Shown in pieces: positions 1-12,700 of a stretch of DNA of 64,000 bases. This DNA comes from Todiramphus chloris collaris (taxonomy: Eukaryota > Chordata > Aves > Coraciiformes > Alcedinidae): assembly GCA_025345505.1 (NCBI GenBank), contig JANVCC010000174.1:5201914-5265913 (forward strand), read 5' to 3'. The position numbers were made by a program, and so were the translations under genes. Within the stretch, counting starts at the first letter, position 1. Each line of letters begins with the position of its first letter. A model generated the notes under the pieces. The model was not told where the DNA came from, ran no database searches, and saw nothing but the letters and a program-made list of their open reading frames with translations.

Positions 1-1452
1 GGCCCCCGAGGCTGCACCGTGGCCCATCTCTGCCTTGCTGATGAGAAGACTGTGCTAACGGCCACGCTCACACCGCTTGTGACCATGAAATATTGTGAGA
101 TGTTTCTCCTGAGCTGCAATGTCCGTTCTGCTGCCTTGGACATCTTCCCACTCAGGTTATTATATTCTACCTCCTGCCCGGCCCCTGCAGTCTCGGTTAT
201 TTAGAGCCTCATTTTCGGAGGGCTGAGCACCAGCAATTCCAGCTGACTTCAATCTCCTTGTCTGCTAAAAAGGGGACAATGAGCATGACCTCCTTTATAG
301 AGTGCTTGGAGATTGGCTGATCAACAGCTGCATCCAGGAGGTCAGGACTAGTAATAATGGCTTGGAGTAAAGATGAAAGGGCTTTGCACTTTTCTGTAGC
401 TGTCCATTTCTGACTCGTGTGTAATTTTTGCCCCTCTGAGCAGCACCCACAGTCACCAGGTCGTATCCAGCACCTTCCCCACTCCCCAGACTGAGCCCTC
501 CCTCCCTGGGGCCAAGATGATGCATGAGTGTGGGGGTCCTCAGGAGAGCAGGAAGGTCCTCCTTGGGCTGGAAACATCAAGAGCCCAGCATTTCCCTCAG
601 TATCATTAATTGCCTGTGGTTCTAGTGGAAGAAAAGGCCTTCAGTTTTAATCTGAGTGTGTCCAGCTGTAATTCCTGGCCTTGGGCTCTTACAACATTCC
701 TGTGTAGCTGGGAGCCCTGCCGTGCCACCGCTCCCACAAAGGTCCTCGTGCAAAGGGGCCAAGGCATCCCTCAGGCTTCTTCTAATAAGCTCAGTAGACT
801 GAGCTCTTTAATTTCCTTTGGGGGAGAGATTTTTCCAGCCCTCACCTCATTGTTGCCTGCCTCTGCTCCATGAAGGAGCCATCCTTCTTTCTGTGGAGCG
901 TTTGCTCTGTTTCTGTTGCCGTCAGGCAGGATTTTCTTTTCTCCTTTTTTATAAAAGCCTCCGTTCTCCTCGCAGGTGGCAAGAGAGAGCTCTGTAAATA
1001 AACAATCGCAGCGAGTGGCTCTGCTGGGTCACACCATCAAACCTGGTTCTCCAGAGCTCAGGAGCGTCGGGGACCTGCTCCTCCTCCTCCTCCCCGAGGC
1101 AGGCTCCCAGCGTCGGGCAGAGCATCGCAGGCTCTGCCTGACCCCGGCACTGCCCCTGTCCTGGGGAACCACTCTCCACCGGTCACTGCCGACAACGTCA
1201 CCGCGCTCCCTCCGGCCTCCCGTTGCGCCCAGAAGTGGCAATGGCATGGCAATCAATGGCAATGATCTCCCAGGTAGCCGGGCTGATAAACACTCTCTCA
1301 AGGCTGCTGCGAGCGTGTCTGAGCCGCTCGCTCTGAATAAATTGGGTTTGATGTATACAATGCGAGGTGTATACACTTTCAAATTTATTCCTTCGATTCC
1401 TATTGCTTCTGAGCCCCTGCTGCTGCGGGGGTAGATGGGAGCTCCCAAACTG

Positions 1453-1487
1453 GGAGCTGCTGGGGTACGTCCACTCCCAGCAGCTCC
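1453..1487. repeat. Perfect 12-bp inverted repeat (hairpin)
   Basis: The arms GGAGCTGCTGGG (1453-1464) and CCCAGCAGCTCC (1476-1487) are exact reverse complements separated by an 11-base loop. Flanking CTGCTG-rich sequence offers partial extra pairing. No promoter, exon or small-RNA context is recognisable, so this may be a chance product of GC-rich, CTG-rich sequence. Confidence 0.5.
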
Positions 1488-2570
1488 TGCTGCCGCAGGG
1501 ATGAGGAGCACCCAGCGCCAGGAGCTGAGCACTCCCCAGGGTTGTGCCTCTGCTCCCTGGGGCTCAGAACCACAGGATCCGTACCTGTGCACTCAGCACA
1601 CATCTGCCGTGAGGATACCTCACCCCCTTGGTGGGGGAGCCTGGGTAGGAGCAGCTGACAGCACTTACCCAGCTATTTCAAATCAGTCCTTGCAGGTCAG
1701 ACACTTGTCTTCTCCTGTGGAGAGAGGGTTTAGCAAAATCCGGGCTGTAAGGACTTCTCCAAGGCACAAAGAGGCAGCGGCAGGAGCACCCCAGCTCTCC
1801 CCCTTAACCAGGCTTCTGTGCCATCCCAGGATGGCAAACTTCTGAGCCCCAGCGATCCCCGGGCTGCTGCTGGCGGTGAGTGAGGGGCTTTGGGAGCGGG
1901 GGCTGGACCTGGGCTGCTTCCCCGCAGGTGCTGGTTGGGGCTGGGCATTGCCCTGAGGAAGCATCGCCGCCCAGCTCGCTCGGCTGAGTTTTGTTTGTTT
2001 GCGGAGTGGGTATGAAAAATTAATATAAAGGTGTTAATCACACTTGGTCCTGACTGCGAATCTGCTGCAAGTATGAAGCGAATACCAAGTGGAGGGGAAG
2101 TTTTTAGGGGAAAACAGGTTTTCACTTCAGCCGGGGGGGCTTTTGGCTGAAAACGTAACTGGGCTTCGTGGTTCAAAGCCTGACTGGAGTGGAGCAGGAG
2201 AGAAGGTCTGGGAGCCTGCAGAGAGCTCAGCCAGTGCCTCTGGACCCCCTGAGGCTGCGTGCTGGGACCCGGCTCCTCAGTGGGTGCTGGCTGGGGGGAT
2301 GTGCTGCTGCAGCCTCCAGAACAGTCTGTGCTCCAGACGCCTGGTCCCTTATGCTCTCATCCCGTGCTTTACCTAAAAAATTGGTGTTTGCGTAGAGAAG
2401 GTGAGACACTCCGCCTCCCTGCCCCCTCTCATCCCCCAGGTCCTTCTGAGCAGGTATCCATCATCTCCTTTGTTTGGTTGCCTTAATTGAGCTTGCTATT
2501 TATAGCTGATTATTGGAACCAGGTCGAACTCCGGTCGGAGCGATTTCCATGAGGAGACAGGCAGTGAGTC

Positions 2571-2628
2571 ACTCCCAGTCCCTCCCAGGCACTGTCCCCA
2601 CTCCCAGTCCCTCCAAGGCACTGTCCCC
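2571..2628. repeat. Tandem duplication, 29-bp unit x 2
   Basis: Two adjacent 29-base copies (2571-2599 and 2600-2628) begin ACTCCCAGTCCCTCC and differ by a single C/A change. The near identity implies a recent local duplication. No function is suggested. Confidence 0.9.
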
Positions 2629-3700
2629 ACACTTGCTGGCAGGGACTGGGGCTGCCCACGCTCAGGGGGGGACCCACGAGCCCCAGGCCCTGCTGTTCCT
2701 CTCTTTAGCACCGTTACTGCCTTGCCTCCACCCAAGGAGAACCTCTTAAACCTGAGGTTGTCCTTTGATTTAGAGTTTTGTTCTGCAGAAAATAGACATT
2801 AGCCTTTTGATCCCCAAAGTGGGCTTTTGAGAAGGATTGCAGGAAATTCTTCAGGATGCGAAAGCTGAGCTGCATAATTACACTCTTGGTAACATAATGA
2901 ATAGCCACAGCCAGCAGCTCTTGCTGCCATTTAACACAATCATTTTCTTTTGCTGACTATAAATATGTTTGTATCCTCTGACCTCGAGCACCAGCATTAT
3001 TCTCAGAGGCAGAATTATTCCTTGCTCCGCAGCTCATAGGTTCACTTTGGCCTTGAAGCTCCCCAGCCCCTGACAAGCCTGCAAAGCCCAATTTACAAAG
3101 CAAACGAGAGGTCAGCAGTAGACCTCGTGTAGGTGGTCATGGTCCCAAAGCTGGGGAGCCCATCCTCCCACGTGCAGGACCCCTGGTGTCGCACGGACAT
3201 CTGAGAGTTTTGTTTCGTGGGTGCAGCTTGTCCAGGGTGGGAAAAAGCTCGGGGTGCAGCGCCTGCACCCAGCACTGGGCTCCCCCCTCGTCCGCAGCAA
3301 CGTGCTCGCATAAATAATTTAGACTGTAGTCTCCTATGACTTGCTCCTCACAGTGACCCCCAGCCCCAGCGTTTTGCCAAAATCCCGTTTCTTATTAATC
3401 ACTTCTGTTTTACGGTGGCTCTGAGCCGTGCGGACAGTTATCAGCAAACCTGTTCCCATGTTCTGCTGATGGTGACCTTGTCCCTAAACTCCTCTCTGCT
3501 GCTCTTCCCAGTGAAATCACCGCGCCGTAACAGTGCTAGAGTGGAAAGAATTTACTGCTTAAATAATTTATCTAGATTCAGTACAGAAAGTCTTTTATGG
3601 AGATTCATCAGCTAATAAAGAAAATTGATTCTGGAAGCCAAAGTCAATACAGGGTTAGAGAAATGCCACCACCTGCTGTGGGCTCCCTTCCAGAAGCCTC

Positions 3701-3738
3701 TGCGGCCACATCTGGACCATGCGGCCACATCTGGACCA
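3701..3738. repeat. Tandem duplication, 19-bp unit x 2
   Basis: Two identical 19-base copies containing CGGCCACATCTGG lie head to tail at 3701-3719 and 3720-3738, and a degraded third start follows. It is one of several tandem duplications with units near 20 bp in this window. Confidence 0.9.
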
Positions 3739-6364
3739 TGCTGCCACAGGTCTCCTGAGCACTGCAGGCTTTCCCAGATCGGAGCTGCCCTCCTACCTGC
3801 CAACCCTTGGGCACTTTTTGTTGGTTTTTTTGGAAGTCCCGTGTGTCTGGTGAAAGCTGTAGCTCTACAAGGCATCACTCAGCCTGCTGTGGGAAGAGAG
3901 AGCACGGGGGTGATGCACGTGACAAAGCACAGTGCACAGGACAGTGAAACCTCAGCATGAAGGTGACAGAGCCTCCCTTGCTCTGCGCTCCTCAGAATAG
4001 CTGCTCCATCTCCAGTTTTGGGAGATGGTCCAGCACAAGCTGGATCCTTCTGATCTCAGTGACAAGACCCTGCTCGTGCACCTGCTTCCTGGCACCAGTT
4101 TTGTCTTTGTCAGGTCGGATGGGTGGGTGGGCTCCTGTTGCCCTTGCTCCCTCCTTATTTGTGGAGGCTCAAGGTGAGAGCAATGCAGTGTCTGAGATGG
4201 GAGTGATGCTGTAAATCCAGAGAGAGAGATTGGCAGGGTGGCAATGCCTCTTCCCTGGGCAGCCTCTGCCCCATGAGACCAGCCCCCTGCCCTACCCAAC
4301 CACCCTCCTCTGATTTGTAGAGAACATTTTTCCTCTGTGCAGTCTTGAAGACAAATAGAATAAAGTTTGAAAACTGTAAGCATACAGAAAATGGCTCAAA
4401 CTGGCTAACAGTGATGGTGTGATGGGGGATGCAGAGGAAGGAGATTGGGCCGTTTTCATGGCAGCCCATGGAAGGTAAAAAATAGCCAAAGGAAAGGGGG
4501 AGAAAAGAAAATTTGGCAGAAGCATTTGGCCATATGGCTGATTTGTACTTCATGTGTGTTTCTCCATATGTTGCATGTACATGTGTTTGTTTACCCCAGC
4601 ACGCTTTGCATGCCAGCCATCGTCTCAAACCCAGCCAGATGAGCTTGTCAAAGACCCAGGAGCTTTAGGCGCGCTTCCCTTCCCTCAGCTGCTCCTCGGA
4701 GCCGTTTATCCAAAACACCTTGACTGCTGTGAAAAATTAAAGCCGTCTTTGCCCTGACGTGGCTCCTGCCCTCCCTGAGCGAGCCGTGAAGCATGAGGTG
4801 TGCAGAACTACAAGCACTCAGTGGGCTTAGCCAGTTAATTTACTGCAAGCCAGATGACATTTGCTGGGAAGGGAACCACGCTCACTGTCTTCATTGCCTC
4901 CGCTGGAACCCGTGTACCGATCAATAATTCAGGTGCCCTTACAGCTACCACCAGCAGATCCCTCCCTGCGTGTTTAATGGGGAAGCACATTTCAGTGCCC
5001 GGCTCCAGCAGCGATGCGTAGGCAGGAGCCGGCAGGGAGAGACCGGCTGGAACCCAAGGAGCTGCCCCCAGCACCGCTCCTGCTGCAGTGATGCTCAGAG
5101 GATGCTCAGCAGCTGCTGCTGGGCTTGGGGGTCTGCTGCCCTCTGAAGTCAGGGAGATCAGACCTGCAAGTGGAGTTGAGCAGAAGACAGAGGGGTGAAA
5201 AAATCCCAAGTCGCTGCAATCGTTACAACTGAAGGAGTATCTCCACATGCCAAGGCTGTTCTCCGAGTGTGATTTAAGCTGGAAATTCAGAACCGTTTCC
5301 TGGTACAAATCATTTGAGTGGGATGAAACAATCAATGGGAGATATAATCTGTGACTTGACTCTGCAGCCAAAAACATCTCATCTGTGGACACAAACTCAT
5401 TAGGACCATGATTAATAGGGTCTGAAGGCAGGAGTCAGGGTTGGGAAGCTATCTGCAAGCTCTACCCCCTGCTTACCCAGTGTGAACGGAGCGGTGTTGA
5501 ACGGCCACAGCCCAGCTCGTCCGAAGCCAAGGCATCCCAGCTCAGCTGAGGAGCCAGCGGAGGAATGAGGAGCTCTGCACTGTGTTAGCTGCCTCAGAAG
5601 TGATGCCATGCTTTAGGTTCCCAACAGCTTTTGCCTCCCTTGCTGAAGCGAAGAAATTTTGCATTTGCTGGAGCCAAGAGGAACAGCCAGACCACTGTGC
5701 TGGCAGGAATAGCAACCAAAAAGGGTCCCAGAAGAACAGAACCAAGTGTGGCAAGACATAGGAACAGGAGAAATGGGATCATAAATAGTAGATGACAGGC
5801 GCAGGGGGCTCTGCCTGGGCTGGCGTCCCCAGGGCAGGGACCCAGACGTTTCCCTGTGCTGTGAGGTCCCCAGAGCGCAGCCCATTTTCATCATGGGTAA
5901 AATGTCTATTCAGAAGGGACCTGATTTGGTTTCTCTTCTAAACTGCCTGCTTGATAGATTTATCAGAAGTGCACTTTGAGTAGCAAAGCTCCTCTTGCTG
6001 CTGTGATTTGATGACAGAGTAAGAAATGATCCAAAGCCTCTCGGTTTTCTCATCCAGCACTGATCCTTGCTCCACAGCAGCCTGGGCTGCCTTCCAGCGT
6101 GGCTTGGTGGTGACCCTCTGCTCTGCTCCCCTTGGCCACTGCGGACCCTCACCCAGCAATGTCAGCACCTTTGTTTCCCCTGGTCCTTCTCCTTTCCCAT
6201 CTGCCACAGGAGATCCCTGTTACAAACCCTTCCAGGATGCAGGAGGGGACAGCAGAGCCCCGCTGCCTGCAGACCCCCAGCTCCAGCCTCTACCTGCTGC
6301 CCAGGGCCTTGGTGGGACACCGAGGGAGCGAGTCAGTAGTGTGAGGATGGGCAAGGTCAAGCAG

Positions 6365-6700
6365 GCTTAGAAAAGCAAAAAGGGGGAAAATTTTAGGAAT
6401 ATGGTTCAAATAGTGATGGAATTAATTCTGCAGATGCCATGGAAATGATGGCCCATAAAGTTAATGAGATATTGCTGAAGAAAGGGTAAACAATTAGGAC
6501 TATTAGCTGCGAAGATAAACCAAGACCTATTGCCCTCAGAAACATTGAAACTAATTAAATTGAAAATTACAACATGGGAGTACAAAAACAAAGGCAAATA
6601 AATTGAGAGAAAGAATTAACTGGCTTAATATCATGAAGATAATATTATTAGCAATAGGAAGTGGGGATTGGATGATTAAAGCTGTTTATTCTGCTGCTCT
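6365..6700. other. AT-rich noncoding patch, possible conserved element
   Basis: A block of about 330 bases is sharply richer in A and T than its flanks. It contains several TAATTA-like or AATTAA homeodomain-type words (near 6420, 6555 and 6615) and no long open frame. Such islands in GC-rich avian DNA are often constrained regulatory elements near developmental genes, but constraint cannot be judged from one sequence. Low complexity is not obvious, so it is not a simple repeat. Confidence 0.3.
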
Positions 6701-9700
6701 TTTGCTGAAGGCAGGCGGTGAGGGACCCTGGGCAGGAAGGAGGAGACCCACAGCCCCGGGGGGCTGCCTGGGGTCCTGGCCCAATGCTGCGGCCCCTTGC
6801 AGACAGAGGTGATTACACCATCCTGGTGCCCTCCCTGGTGCCACTGCAGCGGGTGGGAGCTTGGGCTCGTCTCCCTGCAACCCTCCTGGTGCCCTCACCA
6901 GCCATGGTCTGGGAGAGACCTCCATAAGAGTCATTAGTGCTCCAATAATTGGTTCCATTTAAAGGGATTAGAGACAAATTAACTTTGTCATTTCCCACCC
7001 AGAAATAATCCGGTTTTAAGTGGACAGATTCTTCGGTAGCACCCAAGGAGACTATGAACGGGTGATGTACTGCTCGAGTGACTGCACAGCAGCAAAGGGG
7101 GCTCCCGATCCTTCTGTGAGGGACCTCTGGTGTGAACAAAACTCATCCAACCAGGCTTGATGAGGAGGGGGCTGATGCCTTAGCGACCGTTTCAGCCAGC
7201 GTCCCAGTGTGGGTGACAAGTCAATTAAGAAAGCCCAGGTGGAGAACAATAAAAGGACGTTTGGGCAGGAATTTGTTCACCGTAGAGGGAAATGAGACAA
7301 AAATCAACCGGGCCATTGGCAGTGTACTCATTCCCCAAGGCCACTGGCCGTGCTGCAGGAGCACGGAGCCACCAGCCGTTTCTCCCAGGCACTGGCCAGG
7401 AGCGCTGGCAGGTGACCGTCCGCTTCTCCGGTAACTGCGAGGGGATTAGCGCCCTTGGCGGAAGATTGCAGAGCAGATTTCCACGTGTCTGAGATGCCCT
7501 TTGAGAAGAATAGAGTGGGTGCAAAGGCAGCGATGGCCAGAGGTTGGCTTTGCATCGCTCACAGCTCCTGGCTGGGCAAAGGCTCTGATGTGAGCCCCCA
7601 GCTCAGCCCTGGGGACGGCTTGGATCAGGGCAAGGCTGCCCCAATGAAACAGGTTTCTTACTTCTGTGCTTTTCCCCACTCTGGTAAAGTTTTCTTTCCT
7701 GCTGCATTGCAAACCCTCTGTTTGGGTGTGTGTGGCTTCTCTAGAAAATGAAGTTTCCTCCCTTTCCAGGTCTGAGAGACTGAGCTCTGGATTTAAAGCC
7801 GTATGCAATGTTTCCAAGACGCTTTTCAAGAGCAGAAATAAAGCCAAGCAAAAGGCAGCCAAAATACTGGAAATGAAGCAAAAGCTGGGAAGTTCGGGAA
7901 GGCAGAAAGGGTCTGCAAGTCTGGGGTGAATTTTGGTTTCATCTGCTTCTGCAAGTGATGGTCACCAAGCGCAGCTGGTCCGGGTCCAGGAGCCTGCAGT
8001 GTGATGGGAAGCCAATCAGCTGGACCAGCCACTCCTGTCCTGCTGGGCTTGGTGCCCTCGTGAGCAAAGCCTGAGGAGTTTGTGATCACCAGATCCCGGA
8101 GAGCAGAGCCTCTTTTTACGGTCGTTTCATTACGCTGGTTAATTTCTTCTGCAGAAGCAATTACGTTCTACGGGTGGAAAGCAATATCGGAGATGTACGA
8201 CTGCTGTTGCCGTCCCACCAGCTCCGCCGCTGCCGCTGGAATAGCAATCAGGGCACGGGAGCCAGCAGCTCAGCTCGGGCTGCACCAGGACAGATAAGAG
8301 GCTTTGCAAACGGGAAGATAACCGCAACCACTGGCCAAACATTTACCCAAGCACACCTGCAGGACAGCTCTACGAGGGCTGGTCAAACACTCCGTGATCT
8401 CTGGGGACAAACAAAAGTGATAATGTGCCCCTGGGCCGGGCTCCTTTGTTGTCTGTTTTCATCACCAAGTTCTCTAAGTATTCAGGAACCACACAGCACC
8501 ATGCGTGCTCTGGGCTTTGGTTATTATTTCTTGCACCATCTTCACCTAACAAAAGGAATTAACACCAACACCTGTAACTTCCTATTTCTTATAGGCTAGG
8601 AAAAAGTTACTTCTTCATCTGGTAGGAAATAATTTACTTTGCCCCCCCCCTAATTGCCAAATCTTCTCAGATATTGAGAGGATCTACCTACAAAACATCT
8701 GAGCCAATTAGGTGCCTTGTGGCTGTCAAATATGTTTGTTGTGAGGATTGATCTACTTAATGATGTTTCACTCTAATTAAAAGTAGCGTATCAAGAGTTA
8801 CAGTGCTGGGAAAGCTGAGAAAGCAACTCTGAAGGCAAAGGAAAGGATTGCCTGAGGATTTGCGTGGGCTCTGTGTCAGGAAACCACTGTATGAAGGAGC
8901 AGGAAAGGTGATAATCATGTCCAGGACAGCACAGCACCCATGGGGACACACACACTGTGGCCCCTGGCTGCTGCTCCAGGGTGAGAGGCCTTGGTGGAGG
9001 AGAAAGCGGTGGCTGCTGTCTGGGTGGCATCCATCAGGGATTGTCCTGGCTTTGGATTGCAAGGGCTGAAGGGAGTCTGAGCGGAATCCATCAGGTTTTG
9101 GCTCTCAAGGGTCACAGGAAATTCACTGTGGCACGTGCAGGAGCCGCATCGGACGGTGTCCTGGGGTTGGCAGGACGGGGATGCGGGTGCCAGGCAGTGG
9201 GGCAGCATCAAAGCTGGTGCCTTGCAGCAGCTCGTTAGTGTGTCGTGACGTTTGCAGAGCCAAACGCTGTCATGAGGCATGGAGAAGGATCTCTGAGCGC
9301 GTACGGGTGATAGATGCTGCCCATCAGGAGGCAGCCAGGGCTGAGGTGCACACAGGGCTCCGCTCGCCATCCAGTTGTCTGCTTTTAATGGATATGAATG
9401 ATTACCTTTAGCACTGAAAAAGCTGAATAGATATAAATATTGCTAATACCTTAAGGGTATTCTGGGCCTCGTTATCCTTGGGTAATCGAGGTTATGTGGA
9501 GCTCTTCTCCTTGATCTGTCACTGTCTCTCTCAGCAATGTGCTGAAGCAGAGAAACCTCGACAACGAATTGCCCAGGAAGCTGGAGAAGGGCTGGGACCC
9601 CGAAAGGTTCCTGAGTGGAGGGAGCACCCTCACCCTGCCCTGGGGCTGGGCTTGGCATGAAGGATGCAGGGACCTCTTCAGTGCAGCCTGGGCATGATTA

Positions 9701-12700
9701 GTTTCAATTAAATCTCTGCAAGGAGTTTGTTACTTCGTATGATTTGTTTTTCTCAGTCTTCATGATTCACCAGCCAAAAGCCAGTGACATTCTCAAATGG
9801 ATCTATGGTTATTTCTGAATTTCTCCAGGAAACGCTGCGATTTGCAGCGCACACCGAGTTGAGATCGCACAGGAGAGTTGTTTTTCCTTCCTCATACAAA
9901 CATCTACCTACGTGCTACCCATCGCCGCGTGCAAGCGCTGTTCTGGAGAGCTACAGAAATATCCCTTGGGTAAACAAACCCAGTGGTACCAAGACAATCC
10001 CTGGCAGTGAATTTCAGGGGGTTTATCGGTCTGGCGAAGCCGGCTGTGCTGGGGAATCCCACCCAGCCACACGTGGCTTTTCCTGCTGCTTGGTGGGAGT
10101 TATCTCGCAGCGCAAGTTGTGTATTTTACAGCTGAATCCATAATGCACCATTTGCAGGCACCAAACACACGAGCATTCAGGCTGAGGGTTTGCTTTCTGC
10201 AAGCGTTCTTACCAATGAAACAGAGGCCGTCGAATGTTCCTGGGAAGTGCTCACAAAAGGCTCATAGATACGTCAAATGATGTCTTTTATGTTATCTCAA
10301 ATTTCCTTTCTGTTTCTAAGGAATTCTAAGGAATTTTCAGACTTTCAATCCCTCCTTCCCCCCCTGTTTGCAGTGTATGAGCTGGGTTTGTCGGGGGGAG
10401 GATAGTGATGGACTGTGCATGTTATTACGCGGCTGCCCATCCACGGACCTTCCCACCAAAACCTCTGTGAGGTTACTGAACGTCCGTCCCTTTTGCACTG
10501 AAACATTCAAACTGATCCATAAACCTCCAGCTCTGCTTCATTAAAAGGTGTGGGGAGAAGGCAGAGTTTCAGGTAGTCAGTCTCCTTCTGTTGTCTCCTT
10601 GGCAAAAAAAACCCCGGTCCCAAAGCAGCGCGTGAGGTGAGCCAGGAAGGGGCCAGGACGCGTTGCCCTGGGCCCCAGCAGACACCGTGTGCGTCCACAG
10701 TCGCGGCTGCGTCCTCGCCCATCGCTTCCAGTTTGTTGTGATGTTCATGGAAAACTGCTTCTCTGCGGAGCAGTGATGCCGTGAAGAAGTCGGTGCAAAC
10801 CCAGCTCCTCAGCTCGCTTTGTTACCATAGGCAGCAAAACCATTAATATGATGAAAATGACCTCAAATTGCTATTGCTGGATTATTTAATCTGTCCAGGC
10901 TCCTTTCGACTCTCAGCCACCATAAAAGAAGACAAATGACCTGTCTGGTGTTTAAAGGTTTTGGGATATAGGACAGCATTGATTTTGTGTATCTGGAAAG
11001 GTGATGCTCCGTGGGCTTGCCAGCGAGTGGAGTTTTGATGACAAAGCACCATCCTGTGCCAGTCCTGTGCGTCTCCTTCCCACGTGGCAGTGAGTGGCTG
11101 TGCGGTGTCGTGGATAACGCAGGGACAGGAAAAGGTGGGACGAGGTGATGGGGAAGAAAGTGTTGCCTCCCTGGGCTCTCTGCTGTTGCCCACCCTCGCT
11201 GCCCAACCTGCCTGGCTCTGCCTTGGGCTGGCAGGACGCAGCTTGTCCCCGCAGGGCCCCTCTATGCCCACTGCTCCTCCAGGCAGCCAACGAGCTGCCC
11301 CAGTTTCCTTCCTGACCAGCAGAGCAGATGGAGCACTTTGCTCTCCCCAGGAAGCATTATTTCCAGTCCTTGACTCCAAGGGGATAAGCGCTCCCAATTT
11401 CAGACATTTATGGAGCCTGGAGGGCAGCCTGGTCCCCGCCGTGCTTCCTGCTCTCCCAGCACCATAGCATTTCTCACACAGACCCCGCCACCACCAAAAT
11501 GGGTGGGAAAGTCTCCACCGTCCTCCTGGGGAGCCATCGCCTTCTGGGACTTACTCCTTTCTCCAGGAGCCCTGGGCAGAGGGATGTGGAGCTGCCACCC
11601 CGGCTGACCTTGTTCACCTCACTGCCTGCCCATGGGATTAATGGCTTTTGTGAGCCTATAAACCAGGGTAATTACACCCCCGATCTGGTTTACACGCAAA
11701 ATAAAACTAATTCCTTGTTCGCGTTTCCTTCCACAAACTCCTGGCAATAGCCCACAAAGGGGAAGCTGTGAAGGAAAAAGTGATTAATTCTTGGTGGCAC
11801 ATTTAAACACCGTTTTTATTACAATTCAGCCTTTTCACGCACTTTGCCCTTTTCTGATTCATTCCTGCTCTTTTGAGGTGGAACAAGGCTGATGTTTTGC
11901 AGCTCCTGTTTCCCAAGGGGAGTTTTTAACTCTCGGTTTGCTGCTGTAGCTGCGTCGGTGAGCGAGACCGCCCGTAGAATCGGGGATGCTCCCTGGGAGC
12001 TGCAGCACAGCCTGCTCCCCTGGCACGGGGCTTGGCTGCCCTGCAGGATCCAGCTGGGGCATGGTGGGGTGCAGTGGGGTGCAGCCGGGCCAGGGCTGCT
12101 GCTGCCTGTCCTACCGAGTGCCCGGGCAGCTGCGATTTACAACGCAGCGCAACAAAACCTGAAACGTACTGGAAATAATTCTACTATCAAATGCATTCAG
12201 CTCTGTTTGTTTGCTTTTAAATTAACATTGGGGATGAAATGATTCACTGAACTACAAAGAGATCCTCGGCTTGACAAGAATCGCAGGCAGGATTTCTTCC
12301 CCATTCAGTTATCACAGGAAAAAACATTTCAACATCTTGTCTGCTCAGTGCAAGAAAAATAGTTTTGTACTCTACGCCTGGGAAACAAGGAGCTTGCCTG
12401 GGAAACAAGGAGCTTATCAAAAAAAATCTCAGGCATCAGAGGGACGAGCTGGCAGAGGCACTGGTGAGACACCTTTTCTCTCTGCTGTGTGCAGCCCGGG
12501 AGGTGCTGCAGGGAAGGATGGGTCTCTGAGGCAGCACAGGGATGTTCTTGTTAACGGCCAGTGTCTGTGGTTAAAAAGATGGGTCCCGCAAGAGCCAGAG
12601 CAGAAGGAGCAGCAGCACCAACAGGGTGCTTGGGGCCAGCCCTGCAGCCTGGAGCCAAAGAAATGGGGGAAAAGGGAACATTTATTGGTAGTTCCACAGA

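Larger units (their letters stand above)
1..6360. other. Noncoding upstream region, no gene recognised
   Basis: Open frames here are short, overlap on both strands and show no recognisable domain or conserved splice pattern. The stretch is mixed GC-rich intergenic-type sequence with two short tandem duplications (2571-2628 and 3701-3738) and a perfect hairpin (1453-1487), listed separately. Whether it is intergenic DNA upstream of AJAP1 or part of a very long 5' intron cannot be decided from the sequence. Confidence 0.6.

Noticed and set aside
8082-8160. A stretch encoding SLRW before GTTAAT, considered as the missing exon 1
   Set aside because: It lacks the expected upstream peptide and the following GTTAAT is a poor donor.
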